The notes beneath the pieces were generated by a model. It made no database searches and was not told the origin of the DNA. It saw only the letters and a list, made by a program, of their open reading frames with translations. Below, in pieces: positions 52,073-59,258 of a stretch of DNA of 64,000 nucleotides. Position 1 is the first letter of the stretch. The number at the start of each line of letters is the position of its first letter. The position numbers and the translations under genes are program-made. This DNA comes from Bacteroides congonensis (GTDB lineage Bacteria; Bacteroidota; Bacteroidia; Bacteroidales; Bacteroidaceae), in NCBI RefSeq assembly GCF_900130125.1, contig NZ_FQXY01000007.1:62001-126000 (forward strand), read 5' to 3'.

Positions 52073-52198
52073 AAAATTGCCATAAGAACCAATATAACCC
52101 ATGTGGAAGATAATTCCCGAAGCCTTTCCATTCATCTGACAGAGGAAGATTTGCATGATTTGGATACCGCGTTTCCCGCACCGGCACGGAAATTTTAA
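52073..52198 (+). pseudogene. C-terminal remnant of an aldo/keto reductase
   Basis: Directly after the hydrolase stop, in the same frame, the sequence reads KIAIRTNITHVEDNSRSLSI then HLTEEDLHDLDTAFPAPARK and a stop. LTEEDLxxLDxAFPAP is the characteristic C-terminal helix of bacterial aldo/keto reductases. The other 90 percent of the gene, including the catalytic Asp-Tyr-Lys-His set, is absent. Confidence 0.7.
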
Positions 52199-52315
52199 TT
52201 CTTTGCCGTACACATCACTATTATAACATTACAGGGGTGCAGCCCACAAGAAAAAAGCTACTTGCCCGACGACTGAAAGAATTTGTCGAATATCCGGTAT
52301 AGAGGTCTAAGTCAT

Positions 52316-52405
52316 AAAATCCCGGTCAACATAAGCCAACCGGGATTCTCATCATTCTGTTTATTTCTCTACCATTTAGTGAAAAACACTTTCGGGTTGA
52401 TATTC
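52316..52405 (-). repeat. Left 90-bp copy of the porin 3' end (direct repeat)
   Basis: These 90 bases match 53022-53111 at 80 positions. Read on the minus strand they end NINPKVFFTKW and a stop, the last residues of the porin at 53075, followed by the same terminator hairpin (CCCGGT...ACCGGG). The copy stops 3 bases from the toxin gene stop codon. Confidence 0.85.
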
Positions 52406-52408
52406 TCC

Positions 52409-52681
52409 CTAAAATAAATCCGAATGAGTGCCAGTACGTAATAAATTCAAGATTTTAACCGAATCTTCCACCACATAGATTAACAGCCAATCCGGTTGGA
52501 TATGACATTCCCTACAACCCATGTAGTCACCTCTTAATTTATGGTCTTTATTCTTATCCGGTAATGTTTTCTCTTCAGCTATCAAACGAACTACTTCATT
52601 AAGCTTATTAATATCAAGACCTCTTTTTTTAGCTATTTTCAGGTCTTTCATGAACTGATGCGTTACATTTATTTCAAGCAT
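52409..52681 (-). CDS. YafQ-type toxin (mRNA interferase)
   Basis: A 90-residue RelE-superfamily toxin. It has the YafQ active-site residues in place: His in DHKLRGDY, His-x2-Pro-Asp-Trp in CHIQPDWLLIY, and the terminal His in GTHSDLF. YafQ cleaves mRNA at the ribosome. It overlaps the antitoxin gene by 8 bases, the standard antitoxin-first order. The stop codon abuts the duplicated porin end. Confidence 0.92.
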   Translation of the reverse strand: MLEINVTHQFMKDLKIAKKRGLDINKLNEVVRLIAEEKTLPDKNKDHKLRGDYMGCRECHIQPDWLLIYVVEDSVKILNLLRTGTHSDLF

Positions 52682-52901
52682 TTTCTGTTGCTTTTACATA
52701 AGCATCAAAAGAATTGAAATGAATCATTTCTCCCTTTTCCATTTCCTCCAAAGCCTTACGGGTAGCATCATTCATATTACTTTGCTTACGCACTTTCGCT
52801 ATATACGACTTTATCTTTTTTAAAGTATCCAGATTATCTATAGCCATCAAATCTTCCATAACGTCCATCTTGATACTTTTTGCTTCCATTGTCATATCCA
52901 T
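52674..52901 (-). CDS. Antitoxin of the YafQ-type module
   Basis: A 75-residue protein, acidic and helical, encoded just upstream of and overlapping the toxin. The C-terminal half (ATRKALEEMEKGEMIHFNSFDAYVKA) is the toxin-binding part typical of RelB/DinJ-like antitoxins. The start at 52901 (MDMTMEAK) follows a perfect AGGAGG, 5 bases away, which is striking because Bacteroides genes rarely use Shine-Dalgarno sites; a GTG at 52907 is the alternative. A TATCTTTG promoter box lies just upstream. Confidence 0.85.
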   Translation of the reverse strand: MDMTMEAKSIKMDVMEDLMAIDNLDTLKKIKSYIAKVRKQSNMNDATRKALEEMEKGEMIHFNSFDAYVKATENA

Positions 52902-52923
52902 ATACACCTCCTGACCTTTTTTG

Positions 52924-52951
52924 CAAAGATAATCATTATTTCCTTTTGCAA
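52924..52951 (-). promoter_or_regulatory. Promoter of the toxin-antitoxin operon
   Basis: The minus strand has TATCTTTG (52931-52924) fitting TAnnTTTG, with TTG at 52951-52949 as -33 and a 17-base spacer. The start codon of the antitoxin is 22 bases below, giving a short leader. Confidence 0.6.
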
Positions 52952-53021
52952 TATATTAAAAAGCAGTGTTTTTGCAGTATCATACACATAGATTAATAGA
53001 GGTATGCCGCTATTAACTAAA

Positions 53022-53111
53022 AAAATCCCGGCCAACATTTGCCAACCGGGATTTTCATCATACTATTTACTTCTCTACCATTTTGTGAAAAACACTCTCG
53101 GATTGATATTC
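53022..53111 (-). repeat. Right 90-bp copy: 3' end of the porin gene with terminator
   Basis: This is the genuine end of the porin gene with its hairpin terminator (AATCCCGG with CCGGGATT). It is 89 percent identical to 52316-52405; the toxin-antitoxin cassette lies exactly between. Confidence 0.85.
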
Positions 53112-54355
53112 AACGATACCCATCCCCAGTCTTGCCAACTCCTATGATTTCCGCCTTTCACTACATCCATCGTCTTCGTGCCACGCATGAAAGAATATCC
53201 GGCAGAGAGTTTCACGTCTTTCATCACTGACCAGTTAATCTGATAATCGACTTCCGAACCTAAAGACCTCTTCAAATCCGGCAATTTAACCGCAGTAGTG
53301 AAATAGTGATAATTCATTTCCATATCCACCTTGTCCGAAGCACGGAAACGGACACCGATACGGCTGTCCATCAAACCGGGCGCATAACCGTCCACAAATA
53401 GATTCGCATAGAAATAGTCCATGCTTCCGTAGAACTTATGGTGTGTTCCGTAGAGAGGGTCGAACGCTTTAAACTTGCCACCGTTTCCCTTATCGCCGCT
53501 CAGATAGTCGAAACTTGCCACAACTCCCCATGTCTTGTCAAAAGCATAGGCAGCCTGCACGCTTCCCATTAATGCCGACACTTTCTCAGCATTCTTATTC
53601 TTACCCGTCTGATAGTAGAAAGCACCGTCCAGGTTCCAGCTACCGGGCTTATAGGTAAGATACGTTCCCATTGTATGCAGGTAACGGGTATGCGAATCCT
53701 GCGTAGCCGCGTCCCCGGTTTCCAGTCCCAGGTTCATAAACAATAGAGAAGCGCCGAATGGGATTGCATCCGCTTTATAGTGATACCATACGGTCTGCAT
53801 ATTCTTATAAGGCTGTGCGCCGGAAGCATAATAAGTACCGCCTATCTTCTTCTCGTCATTCTGGTTGAAAGCAAGAATAAGGTGCACTTCGTTATTCTTA
53901 TTCGCATATCCCAGTTTCAACGCGTCATGATAACGTCCCGCCACATTCCAGTCCAGTCCGCCCAAGATACGCTCATCGTCATAAACCAATGCCTGACGAC
54001 CTAACTGGGCAAAAAGGCCGTGTCCGAAATCAAGTTTTGCCCATGCTTCGTTCAAGACAAAACGTCCGTTCTTGTCAATCTGCGGGTCTTGTCCCCAAAC
54101 TCCGACGTGCTGTGCCGACATCTTGATTTCCAAGTCCGACCGCTTGTAGTCAATCGACAAACGGGCACGGTTGTTGATAGACGATGCGGCTTTCACCCCT
54201 TCATTGCGAGGAAACCAGGCTCCGTTCCGATACTCCGCCCGAGGTCTGATTTGCATCGACATCGAGAACTCATTTTCCTTCTCCGTGTTTTGTGTGTATG
54301 CCATGCTTGGCAATAGCATCATAAGCACTAATGACCAATAAAATGTTTTCATCAA
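53075..54355 (-). CDS. Alginate-export-type outer membrane porin
   Basis: A 426-residue protein with a signal peptide (LMMLLPSMAYTQ) and a beta-barrel sequence with many alternating aromatic strands, ending KVFF-like NPRVFFTKW with a terminal Trp. It matches the alginate export/AlgE-like barrel family, used here most likely as a general or anion porin for the neighbouring nitrite-reduction genes. Start at MMKTFYW. Separated from ccsA by 26 bases on the same strand. Confidence 0.85.
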   Translation of the reverse strand: MMKTFYWSLVLMMLLPSMAYTQNTEKENEFSMSMQIRPRAEYRNGAWFPRNEGVKAASSINNRARLSIDYKRSDLEIKMSAQHVGVWGQDPQIDKNGRFVLNEAWAKLDFGHGLFAQLGRQALVYDDERILGGLDWNVAGRYHDALKLGYANKNNEVHLILAFNQNDEKKIGGTYYASGAQPYKNMQTVWYHYKADAIPFGASLLFMNLGLETGDAATQDSHTRYLHTMGTYLTYKPGSWNLDGAFYYQTGKNKNAEKVSALMGSVQAAYAFDKTWGVVASFDYLSGDKGNGGKFKAFDPLYGTHHKFYGSMDYFYANLFVDGYAPGLMDSRIGVRFRASDKVDMEMNYHYFTTAVKLPDLKRSLGSEVDYQINWSVMKDVKLSAGYSFMRGTKTMDVVKGGNHRSWQDWGWVSLNINPRVFFTKW

Positions 54356-54381
54356 TATTGCAATTTAAATGATTTGATATT

Positions 54382-55173
54382 TCAATTCAAATTATAAGTG
54401 TGTACACTGACTCCTTGTGCCGATGGAAGATAATTGATTCCATACCAGCACATCTGTAATAAAACAAACGATACTAACAAAATAACTAATGCCGGACGCG
54501 CTTTCAACGGTTTGCCCAATCTGAAATGGATATATACCAGATAGGCAAACCAGGTTGCCGCCGCCCATGTCTCTTTCGGGTCCCAAGCCCAGTAATGTCC
54601 CCAGGCTTCTTTCGCCCAGATAGCGCCCGTTAACATTCCCAATGTCATAAATGCCAGACCTACATAGGTGAGGTTGTCGCATAAATCCATCTCTTTTCGT
54701 TCTATTTCTTTCTTTTTGAACCAAAGCAGATAGACAGCCATCACCGTTGCCGCTCCCAACATGGCGTAGGCGAACATGTACACGATGACATGAGGCGCAA
54801 ACCACGGGCTTTGCAAAGCAGGCATCAGGGTTTTATTATGAATCTCCGGTTTGAAGATATTAATACAGATAAACACCAGTGAGAGGATACAACTGAAACT
54901 AAGAATCCATTTGTACTTCCAACGCACATAGGTAATCAACCCTGCCAACGGCAGAAAGAAAGAATACCATAAACGCGTCTCTCCCATTGTCCGCATCGGG
55001 GGACGTTCCAATGAAATCCACATTCCAATCATAAAGCTGAAGAAAACACCTAACCCTAACAGGGTAAATCCGTAAGCCCATCCCGGCTTCGTGCCTTTCC
55101 AGGCTGCAAAAGCTCCGATAGCCCAACAAACCAGTGCAATTATGGCAAACAGTACAAAATAGTCCCAACTCAT
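54382..55173 (-). CDS. ccsA: Cytochrome c biogenesis protein CcsA
   Basis: A 263-residue membrane protein with about eight helices, of the CcsA/CcmC haem-handling family. The tryptophan-rich haem-binding block is present as WAKEAWGHYWAWDPKETWAA (near 195). CcsA works with ResB/CcsB in system II to attach haem to apocytochromes in the periplasm, here NrfA and NrfH. It overlaps resB by 4 bases (ATGA). Confidence 0.92.
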   Translation of the reverse strand: MSWDYFVLFAIIALVCWAIGAFAAWKGTKPGWAYGFTLLGLGVFFSFMIGMWISLERPPMRTMGETRLWYSFFLPLAGLITYVRWKYKWILSFSCILSLVFICINIFKPEIHNKTLMPALQSPWFAPHVIVYMFAYAMLGAATVMAVYLLWFKKKEIERKEMDLCDNLTYVGLAFMTLGMLTGAIWAKEAWGHYWAWDPKETWAAATWFAYLVYIHFRLGKPLKARPALVILLVSFVLLQMCWYGINYLPSAQGVSVHTYNLN

Positions 55174-56414
55174 GCTTTATCCTCCTCTTTCCTCTTTTGA
55201 GCATTCACGAACAGACAGATAGCTCCTGCCATCATCATAATAATTCCCGCATAAACTATCGGCAGCCACGGGTCGCGAACCAGTTCGAATACGCTGACAT
55301 CGCTCCATCGTCCTTTTGTCTCGTCGTAACTAAGCTGATAGATTTTCCATCCTTCCACTTCCATCGGACGGTTTACTTCGATTGTTCCTTCCGTTATCGT
55401 TCCTTCCTGCGTGTAAATCTTCACTTCCGACGCAAACCGTTGTGGTTCCCGTTCCGGCATCACAAGACTGGTCAAAGAATCCAAGCGGATTGCCTTATAA
55501 GGAAAAAGAAAACTTCCGCAGCTCACCCAGCCTTCTTTCATCTGTTGACTCTTCTGATTAACAGCTTTCAGATATACGGCATAGGTAGCACCCATCGAAT
55601 GAAATTCGGTAAATTTCAATGTATCCTCGGTAGCCACGGAAGCAGCCATCGGGATAGATTGTCCGATGGTGAGTTGCCAGTCCTGCAAGTTGCCGTCCGA
55701 TACTCCTTCTTCCAGTAGAATATGTACCGGAGATTTTTCGGGAAGCGTGCGGCCTGTCTCATTGTCAATCAACATCAGTTTCGGGGGATATTCGTCGATA
55801 GTGAAATCCTTCAGTTCGATAGCCAATGGAAGTTCCACCAACTGTCCTTTATCGTCGGTAGCCCGCCATTCGGCATTCCCCATCCGGGTAGTCATCTTCA
55901 AACGTTGCATATCGGCATTGCCTAAAGTGGCCGCTATCAACGCGACGAACAATCCGATATGATTGAGAAGAAACGAAAGGCGGCTCAGTTTGAAAGGAAA
56001 GCTGGCACGGAGTATCGTCAGTCCCAATGCAGTGACCATCCAAAAGTAAAGCAGTACAAAAGGCCATGACGAAATCATCTGCGAGAATCCCAGCAAATCC
56101 GTTGAAGCATTTGAAGCATGACCGGAAGGAACTTGCCGGACAAGCCCCATTATCACCGTCATGCCGACCACCCACAACAGGGCGGAGACGGCAGCGGAGT
56201 AATGGCTCAACCATCCGAACAAATACACACGTTTACGAAGAAGATGCATGGCTATCAGGGCAATGATATAAACCACTAATACAATCACATTGACCGGACA
56301 GGCAAACAAGTCCCAGTTGATAGCACCCACCGTCATTTGCAGCAACATGCCTATTACCAGTAATCCTGCGCCAATCGTCAGCCCTTCCTTATAACTCCAC
56401 GGTTTGCTCCACAT
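55170..56414 (-). CDS. Cytochrome c biogenesis protein ResB/CcsB
   Basis: A 414-residue membrane protein with three N-terminal helices (about 12-40, 50-70, 80-105), a large periplasmic region (about 185-380, with AYVYLKAVNQ-like and QEGTITEGTIEVNRPMEVEGWKIYQLSYDETKG) and a C-terminal helix (390-408). The order is that of ResB. It acts with CcsA in cytochrome c maturation. Located 66 bases after nrfA. Confidence 0.88.
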   Translation of the reverse strand: MWSKPWSYKEGLTIGAGLLVIGMLLQMTVGAINWDLFACPVNVIVLVVYIIALIAMHLLRKRVYLFGWLSHYSAAVSALLWVVGMTVIMGLVRQVPSGHASNASTDLLGFSQMISSWPFVLLYFWMVTALGLTILRASFPFKLSRLSFLLNHIGLFVALIAATLGNADMQRLKMTTRMGNAEWRATDDKGQLVELPLAIELKDFTIDEYPPKLMLIDNETGRTLPEKSPVHILLEEGVSDGNLQDWQLTIGQSIPMAASVATEDTLKFTEFHSMGATYAVYLKAVNQKSQQMKEGWVSCGSFLFPYKAIRLDSLTSLVMPEREPQRFASEVKIYTQEGTITEGTIEVNRPMEVEGWKIYQLSYDETKGRWSDVSVFELVRDPWLPIVYAGIIMMMAGAICLFVNAQKRKEEDKA

Positions 56415-56480
56415 ATATATATTCTTATACTTATCTTATATCTATCCTATATTTGTCCTATACCTTATTTTATATTTGTT

Positions 56481-57962
56481 TTATATCTGTGCCAGACGTC
56501 CGTTTTCTTTCGCTTTCTCCAACCAGGCAGGAACAGTTGTTTTCAAGAACTTCTCTTTCGCCGCTCTTTCAGCGTCCATATCCAGCCCGATATATTCCTG
56601 TGCCTTTGCCTTCGTCGAGATGTCCGGCATCGGAACGTTATCTGTATATCCGTTCTTTGCCAGGACTTTGGATACGGCGAGACGAGCCTGCATAGCACGG
56701 TCGAGTCCGTGAGAAAGAATTCTCTGAATTTCCTGCGGTGCATGGAAAGAGCCGCCGTGTGAAGCCACTCCGAAGTCCCAACGCCACTGTGCCTGACGAA
56801 TCAATGCAAGGACATCTTTCATTTGGTCGTCCGTAGCGCCTTTGTCCCAAGCAAACTTGGCTTCGATATGCGCTTTCGCCAATTCCTGTTCCAGGCGGTT
56901 GCGGATTTCGTTCGCTTTGCGCTGGCGTTCGTAAACGTTATTGCGCAAAGTCTCTTCGCTCTCACGATGGCAAACCTGGCAAGTGCGGTCGATCATAGCC
57001 AACGGGCTTTGGATATGGTGGTCACTGAATTTCACGCCGCCTTCACTCTTATAAGGCATGTGGCAATCGGCACAAGAGACACCTCTCTGACCGTGAATAC
57101 CCATCTGGCAAATTTCATAATCGGGATGCTGCGCTTTCAGAATCGGCGTGCGGCTCAGTTTATGGATATAATCGTAAAAACCGGCCTCATCATAATAGGC
57201 TTCCATGTCTTCTACCGTGAAACCTTTGTCCCAAGGGAAAGTCAGATATTTGCCGTCGCCTTTGAAGTAATATTCTACATGGCATTGCGCACATACCAGT
57301 GAGCGCATCTCCTGCGGAGTAGCTTTGGTGATGTCCTTTCCCTGACGTTGGAAAGCTTCTATCAATGCCGGACGGCTGATATGAAGATTCATTGTTTCCG
57401 GGTCGTGGCAGTCGGAACAGCCAATCGGGTTCACAATTTCAGCGCCCATGGCTCCCCACTTATTATTATAGAAAGAGTCTACGCCTATGGCTTCCATCAT
57501 ACGGGGAACATCCGGGCTCTTGCAAGTCCAGCAAGTGGACGGCTGAGGACCGTCGGTCGGATTCACGGGTGCACCGGTACGAAGTGAAGCGGTAATGTCT
57601 TCAATAGCATGCATATGTCCGCGCGGAGTGGAATAGTCTTTAGAGAAAGCGTATCCTGCCCAAAGGACAACCATTTCGGGACGTTTTTCCAGTGCGTCGA
57701 CTGCAATATTTCCATTAAATTCGCTTTCAAAATCAGTCTTTGCCGTTTCTGTCCAAGTCTGATATTCACGAGGGAAATCATCCTTGAATAGTTCATTCCG
57801 TGCTTCAATCCCTTTGATAACATTTTTGCGGTTGTTGAAAATACTGGCAACTTCCGCCCTACGCTCCATCAACGCAGAAACGCATAATCCCAAAACAAAC
57901 ACAACGACCATTGAACCTCCGAACAACAGCCATCCTTGCCATGATTTTAATTTCTTTTCCAT
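56481..57962 (-). CDS. nrfA: Cytochrome c nitrite reductase, catalytic subunit NrfA
   Basis: Reduces nitrite to ammonium with six electrons in the periplasm. The 493-residue protein has an N-terminal membrane anchor/signal and five haem-binding sites: the special catalytic CWTCK (144-148) where Lys is the axial ligand, and CSDCH (182), CAQCH (224), CADCH (297) and CQVCH (328). The calcium/active-site region with KAQHPDYEICQMGIHGQRG is intact. It follows nrfH by 42 bases. Confidence 0.97.
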   Translation of the reverse strand: MEKKLKSWQGWLLFGGSMVVVFVLGLCVSALMERRAEVASIFNNRKNVIKGIEARNELFKDDFPREYQTWTETAKTDFESEFNGNIAVDALEKRPEMVVLWAGYAFSKDYSTPRGHMHAIEDITASLRTGAPVNPTDGPQPSTCWTCKSPDVPRMMEAIGVDSFYNNKWGAMGAEIVNPIGCSDCHDPETMNLHISRPALIEAFQRQGKDITKATPQEMRSLVCAQCHVEYYFKGDGKYLTFPWDKGFTVEDMEAYYDEAGFYDYIHKLSRTPILKAQHPDYEICQMGIHGQRGVSCADCHMPYKSEGGVKFSDHHIQSPLAMIDRTCQVCHRESEETLRNNVYERQRKANEIRNRLEQELAKAHIEAKFAWDKGATDDQMKDVLALIRQAQWRWDFGVASHGGSFHAPQEIQRILSHGLDRAMQARLAVSKVLAKNGYTDNVPMPDISTKAKAQEYIGLDMDAERAAKEKFLKTTVPAWLEKAKENGRLAQI

Positions 57963-58004
57963 TGTATATCGGTTTTATTATTTTATTACGTATTTCATTT
58001 CCTG

Positions 58005-58601
58005 TTAATCTTTATTATTCACCATTTTCCGCAACCATTCGGGAACAGGGGATTCGGGAAGGGGAACGATAGCTCCCGGTGTGCCTGACAAGGAGTTCTT
58101 TCCGCCATGAGGTACATCGCGGTGGCAATCCCAACAAGCCTTCCCCTCTCCTACTTGCGACAGCATATAATCAATCTTACCCGTCTTCACAAACTCGGTA
58201 TTGAGCTGCGTATGACAGCGGATACAATTATTCATTATCACTTCGGAACTGGCTTCGTGAGCCTGGATAACCTGCGGTTCGCTTTTCGTGAGAAAGGCGG
58301 CGACGTGCTTCATACCGTCTATACCTTTAAAAGTCCATTTCTTCACGGCATTTTCATGCGGCACATGACAGTCATTGCAAGTGGCGTCGCGTGCATGAGA
58401 GCTATGAAACCATGTCGCATAGTAAGGAGTCATGATGTGGCAGTTCACACATGCGGCCGGGTCATCTCCTAAATAGGTATGCGCACGGAGCATATACATG
58501 AATAGTGCTCCACCGCCCACAATAATTCCGCCGATGATGACAGCCGCTACCTTCCATTTATAAGAAGGAAAGAGTCGATTTATTATTGGAAACTTCATCA
58601 T
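58005..58601 (-). CDS. nrfH: Cytochrome c nitrite reductase, small subunit NrfH
   Basis: A 198-residue tetrahaem membrane quinol dehydrogenase that passes electrons from menaquinol to NrfA. One N-terminal membrane helix (about 18-36) is followed by four haem motifs CVNCH (51-55), CNDCH (75-79), CIRCH (126-130) and CWDCH (156-160). It belongs to the NapC/NirT family. Upstream at 58620-58627 the minus strand reads TACTTTTG, a -7-like box. Confidence 0.95.
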   Translation of the reverse strand: MMKFPIINRLFPSYKWKVAAVIIGGIIVGGGALFMYMLRAHTYLGDDPAACVNCHIMTPYYATWFHSSHARDATCNDCHVPHENAVKKWTFKGIDGMKHVAAFLTKSEPQVIQAHEASSEVIMNNCIRCHTQLNTEFVKTGKIDYMLSQVGEGKACWDCHRDVPHGGKNSLSGTPGAIVPLPESPVPEWLRKMVNNKD

Positions 58602-58636
58602 ATGAAAAAGTATTTTTTACAAAAGTAAAGGTTTGG

Positions 58637-58670
58637 AAACAAAAAAGGTGTAATAGATATTACACCTTTT
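58637..58670 (-). terminator. Terminator between the DUF4625 and nrfH genes
   Basis: AAAAGGTGTAAT pairs perfectly with ATTACACCTTTT around AGAT (58643-58670). On the minus strand it runs into TTTTTTG, so it should end the zinc-uptake transcript before the nrf genes. Confidence 0.8.
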
Positions 58671-58766
58671 GAAAGAAAAAAGACTCTTTGTTAAAAAAAA
58701 GAAGAATCTGTCGTTTCCGCAGACTGGAAACAGTTTGTTTTTCCTTATAATACGCAATGGGGCATC

Positions 58767-59258
58767 TTATTCGTCGTGATGATGGTCTTCATCTTCCACT
58801 TCGTTGCTCAACTTGATGTTGCGGGCGACATAAGACTCATTGCCTGCGGCATCCGTGCAATAAACCATCAAGTGATAGTCTCCCGGAGTCGCATCGGCGG
58901 GTATCACAATATCGTGATGATGAATATGCGCCGTTTTCTGTCCCGAAATATCATAGGATTTGTTGAAACTGAAATCCACGGTTGCCGCGGCAGCCCTGCT
59001 ATTGCCGCCATGCGAATGGTGGTCAAAGTTGCTGTGTATCTCAATCTTATAAGATTTCAGCATAACATCGTCCGACAAGTCCATTTCCAAATGAACCCCG
59101 TGTTCATTTCCGATTTCAAGGGCTTGCCCCTCTTCCGGTTCGTGAAGTTCAATCAGCGGTTTGGTGGTATCACTGGAGTCGTCGTTATCACAAGAGACAA
59201 ATACAAAAGCGGACATAGCCATAAAGGCAATCATCGGGAGATAAAATTTATTTTTCAT
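58767..59258 (-). CDS. DUF4625 lipoprotein, His-rich, probable metal-binding
   Basis: A 163-residue lipoprotein (signal ending FVFVSC) of DUF4625. Histidine clusters are marked: DHHSHGGN (near 86-93), HIHHHD (near 118-123) and a C-terminal DEDHHHDE. Together with the ZnuD-like receptor gene, whose stop it overlaps by 4 bases (ATGA), it looks like a surface or periplasmic zinc-binding protein. Function is inference from composition and context. Confidence 0.8.
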   Translation of the reverse strand: MKNKFYLPMIAFMAMSAFVFVSCDNDDSSDTTKPLIELHEPEEGQALEIGNEHGVHLEMDLSDDVMLKSYKIEIHSNFDHHSHGGNSRAAAATVDFSFNKSYDISGQKTAHIHHHDIVIPADATPGDYHLMVYCTDAAGNESYVARNIKLSNEVEDEDHHHDE

